Shown: positions 20,662-30,062, counted from the stretch's first letter. The stretch is DNA of 64,000 nt from Atriophallophorus winterbourni (GCA_013407085.1 JACCGJ010023351.1:1-64000), one strand, 5' to 3'. Made by a program: numbers and translations. The notes: generated from the letters alone by a model not told the origin.

Positions 20662-21110
20662 ATTACCATGCTTATGTTGTCCTCCATTTTGCTCGCTATT
20701 CACTGTAGCAATTTTAGAGCATCTTCCTATTCTTGATTCTCCATCAGCTGACCTCTCACCGTGCTGGTGAGGAGAAACTGTCTTTTCTTTTTTCCAGCAT
20801 CGATTATTGCGCGTTGCTGTCCTACTACTATTCTACTACTACAGAGCCTGGCACCACGATCATCAGAGATTGCAAACAGAGAAGAAAGAAAATTACCTTT
20901 TGGCAGTGCATCGATTATAGCGCGGTGCTCCTCCAACTACATTCTCCTAGTCCTACGACCATCAGAGGTTCCACACGGAGAAAAAGGATTGACCCTTTGG
21001 CAGTGGTGGGCGCTTCTCCGCAGCTTTCCACCGAAAGAAATTCTGGACGCTCGATTGGCTTGTCAGCCACATACTGTCCTGTGCAAACTGAACTGAACTA
21101 GCACTAGCAC
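20662..21110 (+). other. NLR-C 3' UTR with conserved hairpin
   Basis: AGCTGACCTCTCACC-GTGCT-GGTGAGGAG forms a clean hairpin at 20746-20774 (6-bp stem CTCACC/GGTGAG). A 'CAGCATCGATTAT' block and a 'TTTGGCAGTG' block each occur twice (20801/20905 and 20899/20996), so the UTR holds an internal duplication of about 100 bp. The open frames here are not genes. Confidence 0.6.
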
Positions 21111-21790
21111 TAGGACTTTTCTCACTTAGGAGGAGGCAACTTAGGGGGGATCTTATAGAGACCTTTAAGGTTGTCAAAGGACTAAGTTGTTTAGAATTCG
21201 ATGACTTCTTCCGGTTCTCTCCTTTGGTTGGTACACGAGTGCACAGTTTTAAGCTAAGTAAACAGCATACCAGGCTCGAATCCAGAACGCACTTCTTTAG
21301 CATCCGTATAGTGAACGCGTGGAACTCACTTTCCGCAGAACTAATCTTGGCAACTTCAGTAATTGCGTTCAAACATGGGCTGGACGAACGGTGGCAGGAG
21401 CTCTTCCCGGAGCATTACCCTTAAGACTAAATCCCTCATTTTTATGATAAAAAAAACACAAAAATATTCGAAAAACATTTTAAACACAAAAAAGAGTTTC
21501 TTTTTCATTTTTCGCATTTGTGGAAATAAACTGCTGTCCATCGTCTTTTCATTCGATTGGACATGCAACATGCATAACTCTCTCACCTTTCGGTGATGAG
21601 ACATCTCCCATCTTCCATTCACAGTTACACACGCCTGTGTTACTTACGAATCAATCCTGGTAGTGGTGGGTGTTTTCAAGCACACCTCCGAAAGAATCTG
21701 GGCACTCGTTTCGACTTGGTCGACTATCGCCCTGTGATACTGATACTGATACTGATACTGAACTGAACTTGAACTTGAACTTGACCTTGA
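21111..21790 (+). mobile_element. NLR-C/D C-terminal fragment with CTGATA/TTGAAC tail
   Basis: 21111-21424 reads FSLRRRQLRGDLIETF, VGTRVHSFKLSK and VNAWNSLSAELI, the end of the C-terminal domain. 21425-21736 is 3' UTR, including GGTAGTGGTGGGTGTTTTCAAGC, similar to the 20.99 kb block. The tail is CTGATA repeated four times, then TTGAAC repeats, to about 21785. This is a 5'-truncated insertion of about 680 bp. Confidence 0.7.
21737..21785 (+). repeat. CTGATA / TTGAAC microsatellite tail
   Basis: Four CTGATA units followed by (TTGAAC)3-like units. It forms the 3' tail of the preceding fragment. Confidence 0.85.
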
Positions 21791-21832
21791 AATTCGGTTC
21801 AGTCAATGAAAAGCACAGTCGTATTTTATTGT

Positions 21833-21955
21833 GAAGCAAATTCCATAAACGAGAATATTTATAAATTAAGATATCTGTGCGTACACGATTGCATTTTTAG
21901 TATAGATAATTTGTCTTTATAGAAATGATTATATTCTTGAGACTTATTGAAATTC
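21833..21955 (-). mobile_element. Short NLR-A fragment, minus strand
   Basis: GCAAATTCCATAAACGAGAATATTTATAAAT and what follows match window positions about 550-670 of NLR-A copy A in the same orientation. The piece is about 120 bp of the C-terminal coding region. Confidence 0.7.
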
Positions 21956-21990
21956 TTCTTCTTCTTCTTCTGAATAGACGGCAAACAGTA
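21956..21990 (-). repeat. NLR-D 3' tail scrap, (TTC)n, minus strand
   Basis: CTTCTTCTTCTTCTTCTGAATAGACGGC is the reverse complement of the NLR-D terminal sequence at 18471-18499. It shows the terminal motif GCCGTCTATTCAGAAG plus GAA units is a real element end. Confidence 0.75.
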
Positions 21991-22006
21991 TCCCTACAAC
22001 CTGCAC

Positions 22007-22143
22007 AACTTTTTGATTGGTTGAATTGCTTCGGCTACAACGCCTGTCAGCCTTCATACAGATTATTTTGATTGGTTGAATTCTGATTGGTTGCTTTAGC
22101 TCCAATAAATAGCTCTGCAAGGGGTCCGGCGTCACTTTTAATT
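22007..22143 (+). promoter_or_regulatory. Putative promoter of the MULE transposase gene
   Basis: Three GATTGGTT motifs (inverted CCAAT boxes; near 22014, 22071, 22086) precede CCAATAAATAGCTCTGCAAG (about 22103-22122), which could serve as a TATA-like element, and the first in-frame ATG is at 22144. The truncated MULE at 41.5 kb has the same kind of arrangement (GATTGGCC, GATTGGTC, then TTTAAAAAGC). The arrangement is seen; the function is inferred. Confidence 0.4.
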
Positions 22144-24733
22144 ATGAGCTGTAACGATATTACTCAGCTTTTTCAGGGAACCATTGGCAACCGCGCGATT
22201 GGAAGTCTCGTGGAATTGAACCACCTGCTGACCGATTTCGCTCGAGTTTCTGGTACCCACTATGCCATCCGTACATCAAAGAGGAACCAATCGGGCGAGT
22301 TGACATTTATTAAATATATATGTCAACGAAAAGGATACCACCAGAAACCAAATCTTGGCCTTCGCCGTAGAGATTCGTTTGCAACACAATGCGAGGCCCA
22401 TTTAAACTTGGGGCGTATGGGCTCCGGTTTCCGCGTCACCAACAGTAACATGGTTCATAACCATGAATTACAAACCGGGGAAGCTGGGTTGCTTTTCTTT
22501 CGCAACCGACGTCTAACGCCATCGGAATTGGATGTGATTCGACCGCTGCTGGAATGCGGGGACTCCTCATTCAACATACGGTACTACGTGAAGACGCAAT
22601 TTAAGAAAAATCTTACCGGATGTGATGTGGTGAACATGCGCCGGCGAGTTCTGGCTGGCCGTAACAATCCAGGTAAGTGGACGATAATTATTATCCATTT
22701 TTCACAGCCTATATTCGACGAATGGAAGCGGATCTGAACGTCCATGGAAAGGCACGCGTGCTGCTGGATGAGACCAACAAGATGACGCATTTCATCTACA
22801 CAACCCAACAAATGCTTAGTTTGTTTAACCGTTTTCCTGATTTTATTCTCATCGATGGTACATTCCGTACCAATCGCGAGAAATATTTTTTATATCAATT
22901 ATTGGTAGTAGATGGATGCCGCAAAAGTCTTCCTGTAGCAATAGGCTTCTTGTGGAGGGAAACAGCTGAAGATATCCGCACGTTCCTGCTTACCTTTGTC
23001 GAATTCGTCGGTGGGTGTGATGCTGTGAAAGCCATCATGTCCGACGGAGCACTTGCGATTGCGAATGCTGTAGAGGACGTATTTCCACACGATTCGCATC
23101 TGCTTTGTCGGGTGCACATGCTCCGGAATGTTACTCGCCGTAACCCCCGAACGCAGGCACTGAAATGGGTATTTGTTGCGATGAAAACCCGTAGTTTGTG
23201 GGAGTACGCGTATGCCTTAATCCATATGCAGTGTGCAGACCCTGTATTCTTCCAGTACTTCAAAGGGCAACACTGTTGCAACTCGCGTAAGTGGGCAAAT
23301 GCCCGTCGTCCCAAGGTAGCCACTTACGGTATTGGGGACACGAACATGGTCGAGGCCATGCACCGATGTTTAAAGATGAACCACCTTAGTGGTAGGATGG
23401 CAATTTGGGAGGCCCTTCGGATATCCCAACTCAGTGCCTCGTATCTTATTTGGCAACGCCAACACGAAGTTGCTAGGGCGAGACGTAGGCGGGTTCGCGT
23501 CCCCAACCACTCGGAATTAGATTCCCTGTGTGATCTGCTTATGCCATACGCCGTAGACCTCATCGCCGCCAACGTAACTGCTTCAACAGTTACTATAGTC
23601 GGTTCCACTGATAATGGGGTAATTGTAAGGGACACGCGTTCTTGGGATGTGTGCTGCCTAAATTGGAAATGCACATGTCGGTTTTTCGTAGATCAAGCGT
23701 TGCCATGCAGGCACGTGCTTTCTGCTGCGATATTCAAACATGCTGATGTAGCTTTAATCCCGGTTTCCCAGCGCTGGTTACGCAGTACTAATGATGCAAT
23801 CTCAGTGGACTTTTCTTCTGCGGACGGTCCTAGGCAAACTAGTAGAGTGTTTTCATCGGGTAGATCTTACGGCCACGATGTGATTGATAGGGCTCAACGC
23901 CATTTTGAGCCACCATACTATAACCATTTTCTTCGTACTATTGATACCTATGTGAGAACAGCCAGTTCGCGTCCCTTGCTCCCGTTTCCTTGGGAACGTG
24001 ACATCGGCGATATGTCATTGGCGTCGGTACGGTACGACAATCTACCGTTGGAAACAATATTGAATGTAGAACCCAGTGAACCTAGTAACCGTCAGAGTTC
24101 GTCTCCCATAGCCAGTTACGACGAAGAAGCAACGATTGCCGGTATTGATGGAAACGATGCCAGGATATTAGACGTTCACGATGGCCGGATCAACGATCGA
24201 GGACGGGCAGCTTCTTCCCACAACCCAATCCCATCCACCTCTCGACTACCTCCAGTAGATCTGGATGAGTTTTTATGCCACGATCAAGTATGTGGTCAGT
24301 GTGATTCCGATGAACCACCTGAGTTTGCAGGGAAAACTATAGAATGGGAGCAATGCCCTTATTGCAACCAGTGGTATCATCTCTACTGTTTAATCACCCC
24401 GCCATTTGAAACAGATAAGTGGTGCTTTTTTGTATGCAAACGTTTGATTAATTGCTCCATTGCTGATATTGGTGCCACGGCGATATTTGGTGAGTGCTAT
24501 CATTCGCTTATCACTGACCCACTGTTTTTTAACTATTTTTCTGCTTTGCAGGATCAATAAACCGTGATCACTATCCACGTGTAAGTTCAAAATATTTTTT
24601 CGTTATCATGATGACGTGTTTGGTTTTGTACCAGTCAATGGGCTGGCATTATAACCCCGAAAATGTGATCCAATCTATTCAAACCGCTGATGCAAACCCG
24701 CATTTTATTCGGAGTGAAAAGGTTGGGTCATAG
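22144..24733 (+). CDS. Mutator-like transposase, 4 exons, intact, with FAR1-like, DDE, SWIM and PHD-like domains
   Basis: Exons are 22144-22672, 22708-24489, 24552-24580 and 24635-24733, and join in frame to 812 residues. An N-terminal zinc domain of FAR1/WRKY-GCM type has Cys60, Cys83, His105, His107. The catalytic core has Asp226 (LIDGTFR), Asp289 (IMSDGALAI) followed by a CRVH motif, and Glu392 (NMVEAMHR). A SWIM zinc finger is at about 498-512 (C-x-C-x9-C-x-H). A PHD-like finger (about 704-753) reads CGQC, then EQCPYCNQWYHLYC, WCFFVC. The short introns are GT-AG and restore the frame only when removed. The enzyme would cut and insert DNA at element ends in the nucleus. No stop or frameshift was found. 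It is either a recently active element or a domesticated gene; related schistosome MULEs (Curupira) are known to me from the literature. Confidence 0.85.
22673..22707 (+). other. 35-nt intron 1 of the MULE transposase gene
   Basis: Starts GTAAGT, ends TTCACAG. Without removal the first frame stops at 22737. With removal the codon G|CC is completed and the catalytic core follows in frame. Residue context is NNP|AYIRRMEADL. Confidence 0.8.
24490..24551 (+). other. 62-nt intron 2 of the MULE transposase gene
   Basis: Starts GTGAGT, has a pyrimidine-rich end (TTTTTCTGCTTTGCAG). Joining gives IFG|SINRDHYPR. Unspliced, the frame stops at 24558-24560. Confidence 0.7.
24581..24634 (+). other. 54-nt intron 3 of the MULE transposase gene
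   Basis: Starts GTAAGT, ends TTGTACCAG. Joining adds SMGWHYNPENVIQS and a C-terminus that stops at 24731-24733. This is the least certain intron because the last exon has no recognisable domain. Confidence 0.6.
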
Positions 24734-24895
24734 TGTGTGGGGCTATAGTGTTCACCAGTTAACATCACCAACACGCTCGCTTAAACGCGGGAACTCTGAA
24801 ACTGGTAGCCACTTAATTAAACTTTTTATCTTATTCTTTCCGCCATCGCAATCCCCAACGAATCAATCGAGAGGAGAACCGATAAAGGTGAAAGA

Positions 24896-25557
24896 TTGAA
24901 CACCTGTGCAGCGAGCGACGAAAGAGACCGTAAACAGGCGCACCGTGAAGCGAGCCAAAGGCTCATTGACCACGGTTATCCAAAAAGTTTTGTAAAACGC
25001 CAATTAATGAAGGTAAAATACCCGTCAGAAAAATCGGAGAAAAATTGGCGAGATACAGTTTGTATACCTTACGTAAAATGCACATCTGAAGCGATACGTA
25101 GAATCTTGAACCAGGCGGCCATACGCGTGACTTATAAGAAAGGGAAAACTATCCGTTCGGTTCTGATGCACCTCAAGGATAAGACACCTTTATCTAGCGT
25201 CACGAACAGCATCTACAGAATCAACTGTAAGGACTGTTCGGGTGTTTACATAGGCCAGATTTCCAGGGAAATTCACACTAGAATCGAAGAACACCGAAAG
25301 CGTATAGGAGGCAGCCCCGGGATGCGAGGGAATATCAATCCCTTATTCGTGATTCCGCCTTGGCGGAGCACGTTTTAGATACGGGCCACAGCGTCGATCT
25401 AGACAATGTGGAAATATTAAGACGCGGTATTAAACCGTATAGCGAACGCCTACATGCGGAGGCGGTCGAAATTGCGAAGGCAGGTCCACTGGCAGTCAAT
25501 AAGGTGGATGGGGTAGAAATCTCCACAATCTGGCGCTCGGCACTACTGCGACTGTAA
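24896..25557 (+). pseudogene. PLE GIY-YIG endonuclease, one frameshift
   Basis: The first frame runs to 25378 and contains FVKRQLMKVKYPSEKSEKNW, RVTYKKGKTIRSVLMHLKDK, then the GIY-YIG core: IYRINCKDCSGVYIGQISRE, TRIEEHRKRI. A frameshift at about 25335-25360 shifts to the frame ending at 25557: LAEHVLDTGHSVDLDNVEIL, YSERLHAEAVEIAKAG, AVNKVDG. GIY-YIG nucleases cut target DNA for PLE integration. The Cys pair of the family zinc-like loop (CKDC) is present. The PLE assignment is firm from this domain alone because the linker ahead of it is the typical PLE RT-EN linker. Confidence 0.85.
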
Positions 25558-25871
25558 ATAGTTATTATTCACCTTATACCTACTAGTTAATTAGATTATT
25601 GTTTTTCTTCAAAAATAGGTTAAACTTAACCCCGTTAGTTATGTACTTTTACGTATGTGAGCAGCTGTGTCAACTGACCTTGACCGTGTTCACTTGTATC
25701 GGATTGATTTGGATACACACTGTGAGGAATATGGACCACTGATCCTGGTCATTCCCACGAGACGTGACACATGGTAAGCGTACTATAGGCTGTTTAGCGA
25801 TAAGGTCAAATAAGTGGTGGTGGGTTGACCGGTACTTAATCATGTTCCCCGTCCTGACTATCACCCTTGGT

Positions 25872-25901
25872 CTGACGAAGCTTCTGTGTCAGAAGTGAAA
25901 C
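25872..25901 (+). ncRNA. Hammerhead-ribozyme-like core in PLE 3' region
   Basis: CTGACGA (25872-25878), hairpin CTTCTG-TGT-CAGAAG (stem II) and GAAAC (25897-25901) follow in the right order for the conserved hammerhead core CUGANGA-stem II-GAAA. Hammerhead motifs in Penelope-like elements have been described. Stems I and III are not clearly paired by eye, so cleavage activity is unproven. Confidence 0.6.
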
Positions 25902-25954
25902 GTTACCCAAAAACTACTCTAACCGATTCCACTCAAATTTCTTTGCATAACGGG

Positions 25955-26457
25955 GCTAACATTTAATTAACTATCAGGTATAAGGTGAATATCAACTATT
26001 TACCTTCGCATCAGTGCCGAGCGCCAGATTGTGAAGATTTCTGCCCCATCCACCTTATTGACCACCAGTGAACCTGCCTTGGCAATTTCGACCGCTATAC
26101 GGTTTAATACCACGTCCCAATATTTCCACATTGTCTAGATCAACGCTGTGGCCCGTATCTAAAACGTGCTCCGCCAGGGCGGAATCACGAATAATGGATT
26201 GATATTACCTCGCATCCCGGGGATGTCTCCTGACATGCTTTTGGTGTTCTTCGATTCTAGAAGCATTTTCCTGGAAATCTGTCTTATGTAAACACCCGAA
26301 TAGTCCTTATAGTTGATTCTGTAGATGTTGTTCATAACGCTATATAAAAGTGTCTTATCCTTGAGACGCATCAGAACCGAACGGATAGTTTACCCTTTCT
26401 TATAAGTTACGCGTATGACAGCCTGGTTCAAGATTCTAAGTATCGCTTTAAATGTGC
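25955..26457 (-). mobile_element. Inverted PLE copy (GIY-YIG region and 3' UTR)
   Basis: The reverse complement of about 25077-25640. Minus frame 26159-26371 gives RLKDKTLLYSVMNNIYRIN, YKDYSGVYIRQISRK. The loop Cys residues are Tyr here (YKDY) and the Gly of YIGQ is Arg, so it is inactive. The 5' end at 26457 coincides with the next direct copy of the 3' part. Confidence 0.8.
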
Positions 26458-26740
26458 AGAAATCTCCACAATCTGGCGCTCGGCACCGACGCGAAAGTAA
26501 CTAGTTTTTATTCACCTTATACCTAGTAGTTGATTAGATTCTTGTATTTCTTCAAAAATAGCTTAACGTTAGCCCCGTTAGTTATGTATTTTTACGCATG
26601 TTGGCCGCTGTGTCAACTGACCTTGACCGTGTTCACTTGTATCAGATTGATGTGGATACACACCAGGAGGAAAATCGACCACTGATCCTGGTCATTCCCA
26701 CGAGACGTGACACACTGTAGGCGCACTATGGCTGTTTAGC
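26458..26740 (+). repeat. Third PLE 3' copy, direct orientation
   Basis: Matches 25516-25800 in order and orientation (GAAATCTCCACAATCTGGCG, then CCCCGTTAGTTATGTA, then GACCTTGACCGTGTTCACTT). It stops before the hammerhead-like core. Together the three copies form a +,-,+ array. Confidence 0.8.
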
Positions 26741-27340
26741 GGCATCTGAATGTTTTTTTGCCTGCAAGGATGCTCGATTGTTTTGAGATTGTACTGTTGG
26801 AATACAGTGAAGTTGAGTTGAGTGTGAATACAAATATACAAGAGCGTAATTAGTACCTCATGCGTGATTGGATTCCAGCCATACGTTGTTCCGTGTTCCA
26901 TTAGCAGCGATGACATTGTTAGCTTGGCCAGTGTAAAGTCGATCGACGTAAATATGGGTCGTCGTCAGTTATCTTCACGTTTTGCAGTTTTTTGAGAAAT
27001 TCTTCTGCTGAGTGTACGGAATGGTCCGAGTATCTGACGAGATATAGGAGTTTTCTTCGTAGTTCTTTTGACAATCTATGCGTAGGTGCTCCAGGCAGTG
27101 AAACGATTGGACCTAGTGGGATAACTTCTTTGTGCACCTTCGGTAAACCGTAGAATCGCGGGATTGAGGAATCTTCCGGTTTCATTCGGAAATATTCAGC
27201 ACTGGTAATCTGTGTCTTGAAGTTCAGTCTCTTGAGAGCAGCGTAAATCTTGTTTTCTGGTCGTTTCGTTTCATCTTAGCTCACGTGTCGGTAGGTGTTC
27301 GTGTCCTGCAGCAGTTTTTAAGCTGTCTCATGTAATCAGC
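26741..27340 (-). pseudogene. PLE reverse transcriptase fragment, minus strand
   Basis: Frames on the minus strand (27300 to 26745) read DYMRQLKNCC, then MKPEDSSIPRFYGLPKVHKE, VSLPGAPTHRLSKEL and HSVHSAEEFLKKLQ, then WNPITHEVLITLLYICIHTQL. GLPKVHKE is the Penelope RT signature. A deletion or frameshift lies between 26919 and 26916, and the palm motif (xxDD) is not reached. The neighbouring minus-strand N-terminal part at 27870-28660 may belong to the same copy, split by the RTE insertion. Confidence 0.75.
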
Positions 27341-27868
27341 ATTATCCATAACTATCGTGATTCGCATTTGTCCGCTCTCAGCATTAACACAAAGATCAGA
27401 CTCTTCAAGAGCAACGTTCGTAGTGTTTTGCTGTATGCATCGGAATGCTGGAAGATTACCGCTGCTATTGAGCGCAGAATGAACGTGTTTTAAACTGAGT
27501 GCTTGAGAAGGATTCTACGGGATTTTTTGCCACATTCTATTTCGAATAAAGAGCTCCTGCGAAAAACTGGTCTGGAGGTGGTATCTACCGTAGTCAAAAG
27601 ACGACGGTGGAAATGGTTCGGTCATGTCTGCAGGATGGATTCCAGTTCGCACACGAAGGTAGCAATTCGCTGGCTTCCGCAAGGTAAACCAAAAAGGGGA
27701 GGGCCCAAGTACACTTGGCACAGAACGTTGGATCGCGAACTACATACACAAGTATTCACGATGCAGACGGCAACGGAAGCAGCGGCAGACCAGAACCACT
27801 GGCGTGGGGTTGTCTTCAACTCATGTGCCACCCGGCACGGAGAGGACTGAGTGAGTGAGTGAGTAAAG
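27341..27868 (+). mobile_element. RTE-like element C-terminal fragment with GAGT tail
   Basis: 27503-27850 reads RRILRDFLPHSISNKELLRK, VVKRRRWKWFGHVCRMD, and QNHWRGVVFNSCATRHGED, the end of flatworm RTE polyproteins. Upstream from 27381 in another frame is LLYASECWKITAAIERRMN. A (TGAG)n tail follows (27846-27865), normal for RTE 3' ends. It lies between PLE RT and PLE N-terminal pieces of the opposite strand, so it probably inserted there. Confidence 0.85.
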
Positions 27869-27869
27869 T

Positions 27870-28640
27870 GACTATGTTCTGGTCGTTTTAAAACTGTTTG
27901 AAGGCTACCTTTCTTCAATGCTAAACATTCGGTGTTCTGCGTATCTCCGCAATGCGGGAATGATTTTTTGCCGAAACATTTTCTCCTGTGTCTTGATCCA
28001 GATCTTGAGATTTGATTATACCTTTAGACCCGCAAAGAATTCACTTGTGTCGGCATCCCGATGATTAAAGTTTTTGTCCTTTCGCGAGCACCCGGTTTTC
28101 GGTCGTTGTCAATTGCTTTGTTGAAAGATTTCTAACCCAGTTTTCGGCGTAATTATCCCATTCATTAGGCGTAATTCTTTGCAAAATTCAGGTCAAGTGT
28201 TCTGCGCTTCTTCATCTTTGCTCGGCTCGTTGTTATCTTCATTGCTTTCTCCGGGTCATCAGCTAGTTGCTGCCCAATGTGGATGTCGCACCTCGCACGT
28301 TCTTCATTTAATATAGCTTTTTATTTCCAGTCTTTCGTGGGCATCTGTGATCATCATGGATATCCATTCGCGATTTTGTTTCTCCAATAGTTTTATTTCA
28401 CGTAGATGATTGAGGGGTGGACGACGTTGTCGGCATTTCGGCGTTAGTCGGTTTCGTTGGCATTCATGTAAAAAGAGAAGCTGCTCGTTTTTTAATGCAG
28501 CTCGATGGATATGTTTCTCATCGTCTGGCATACTTGAGCGTGTCTCGCCCGAAGTTGTTTGATATTGAAGCGAATAATTGTATCTCAGGGATTGGATGTT
28601 GTGCGTTGTGTTCGCTGAGCAGGCATTGTAGCAGTAGCAC
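27870..28640 (-). pseudogene. PLE N-terminal region, minus strand
   Basis: Minus frame 28304-28531 gives LKNEQLLFLHECQRNRLTPK, then RPPLNHLREIKLLEKQNREW, the PLE N-terminal pattern (LxFLxxCxxxxLxPKxL). Further down the minus strand the decayed sequence reads CGDTQNTECLALKKGSLQTV near 27890-27960. It follows the hammerhead-like core at 28641-28671, as expected for the 5' end of a tandem PLE unit. No intact frame. Confidence 0.6.
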
Positions 28641-28671
28641 GTTTCGTCATCAAACTAGATGACATCGTCAG
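28641..28671 (-). ncRNA. Hammerhead-ribozyme-like core between PLE units, minus strand
   Basis: On the minus strand: CTGACGA (28671-28665), stem II GTCATC-TAGTTT-GATGAC, then GAAAC (28645-28641). It lies 40 bases downstream of a PLE C-terminal stop (28711) and upstream of a PLE N-terminal region, the position reported for PLE hammerheads. The stem II is a perfect 6-bp helix and identical to that at 33484-33514. Confidence 0.65.
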
Positions 28672-28710
28672 CTGAGCCACTTGCGAAGTGTTCGTAATCG
28701 TCGTGTTTTT

Positions 28711-29223
28711 TTATACGCTGAGCGTTCTGTTTCTTTCCTCGTAATTGGCTGCTCTCAAGGTCACACGGCTTAATGTTCGGTTCTTCATTGGCACATACAT
28801 GTCGTCCAATTGAAAGTGTTGATTCAAAGTCCGCGTTGTGGAGTGCCACGCTTCAAGTAATTCCCGTATGTGCTGCGTGCGTCCCCTTGCAATGACTCTG
28901 GTTCCAATACAGTTGAATTGCTCTCCTTGATCAACATGAATTGATAGTAGCGATTTGTAATCGTGCCTCCTCACCTCTGATTTGTATTCGCTCAGTCTGG
29001 TACCCAGTCGCCTTCCAGTTTGTCTAACGTAATGCATCTCACAATCCGCGCATGGTGTTTTTGTAGATTTAGATGTATCCGTATCTTGTTTCAGCTCTGG
29101 AATTGCTTGTTTTTGTGAAGCAATGTTTGGTTCGCGTTGTTCTTTATTCTTAATCGCACTAGCAATGCTGTTCTCCGCTGCATCAGCCATCACTATAAAT
29201 TCTTGATTCTCGAGTCTGTTCAC
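28711..29223 (-). pseudogene. PLE GIY-YIG region, second PLE family, minus strand
   Basis: The frame contains TPCADCEMHYVRQTGRRLGTR, LSEYKSEVRRHD, CIGTRVIARGRTQHIRELLE and LNQHFQLDDMY. Compared with the plus copy at 33079-33419 it shares the order xxCADCE, Y-x2-QTGRRL, then RELLEAW. The core Gly of the GIY-YIG second motif (YIGQ) is Arg here (YVRQ). The open frame is 170 codons but its first about 30 residues (to KEQREPN) may not belong. It ends at 28711. Confidence 0.75.
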
Positions 29224-30035
29224 TGGAAAGTGAATTTAATAGGGGGGCATAATAGGGGTATACCCCTCAGTCTTCGTAACGCCTTTAATTATGCAGATAT
29301 TCAAGCCTTTCTCCTACAATATTTGTTCAGCCTGCGACAGCTTCCTTTTCGAATACATGCTGGATTCAAGGATTTATGTTTAAAAAAGCAAACACTTTAC
29401 AACACCATAGGATTTCGGTATTTATGAGAATGTGAAAAATAATAATAATATTTATAAAATATTAAATGTACGGCAGAGAGTCCACAACATGTTATACAAA
29501 TGGTGTTCGCTGAGCTTGCGTAGTTGTTGTTGGGCGTTTCGCATCAGACTAAATGATCTCATCAGCAAAACTTCTTTTGAAGCTCGGCGAATACCATTTG
29601 AACAGTATATACACACGAATATTTTCCTCTATTGCTGAAAGTACGAAATGTTGAGTTAGGGAATTTCAAAGGATTATAGATGCACGGTGAAAAAATAACT
29701 CGCAATCAACACGTTCTCTCGCAATGTAGAGGGATAGGTCGTCTGCGTGTTACTATATAATTACACTCTTGAAAAAAGTGTTTTTATGGGTGTCTTGGTA
29801 GACAATTTTATAAGTAAGAATAATATCGCGGCGAATCCTCAGTAGTGTAAGTTCAAATAGACCCAGACGTCACAATCTTTCAGTCTAAGGAACACTGCGA
29901 AGACCCATTGTCCCTCAATGATAAATTTTTTCAGTGACCAAGGTGTCCAGAACTCTATCGCATACTCAAGATTAAAAAATGCATGGTATAAAAAGCTCAT
30001 AGCCGTACAACATCATAGGATATTCGTATAAGGAC
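29224..30035 (-). other. Mixed scraps: CR1 3' end, hammerhead-like core, CR1 C-terminal remnant
   Basis: 29370-29440 resembles inverted CR1 3' UTRs (AACACCATAGGATTTCGG). 29536-29565 is a third hammerhead-like core. 29640-29990 on the minus strand decodes in shifting frames to LEYAIEFWTPWS and further CR1 C-terminal pieces. 29224-29370 shows nothing I recognise. Confidence 0.5.
29536..29565 (-). ncRNA. Hammerhead-like core, degraded stem II, minus strand
   Basis: Minus strand: GCTGATGA, then a stem II region with only about 4 pairs, then GAAAC (29540-29536). The flanks (AGAAGTTTTG before) match the 33.48 kb copy (AGAAGTTTCG), so it is a relative of that PLE 3' end. No PLE coding region is attached. 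Confidence 0.5.
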
Positions 30036-30039
30036 AAAT

Positions 30040-30062
30040 ATGCAATATATATATATATATAT
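30040..30062 (+). repeat. (AT)n microsatellite
   Basis: About 10 AT units, with no evident function. Confidence 0.9.

Larger units (their letters stand above)
24895..25960 (+). mobile_element. Penelope-like element, C-terminal part and 3' region, plus strand
   Basis: GIY-YIG region plus an about 400-bp 3' UTR holding a hammerhead-like core (25872-25901). It lacks the RT. The same 3' UTR recurs inverted at 25955-26050 and direct at 26458-26740; PLEs are known for partial tandem and inverted terminal copies (pseudo-LTRs). 24734-24894, between the MULE stop and this PLE, shows no feature. Confidence 0.8.

Noticed and set aside
20727..21372. Overlapping ORFs of 110-136 codons on both strands
   Set aside because: The region is the 3' UTR of NLR-C with an internal duplication; the frames have no domain and overlap each other.
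30040..30062. AT run as a TATA promoter
   Set aside because: A simple dinucleotide repeat with no gene start nearby.
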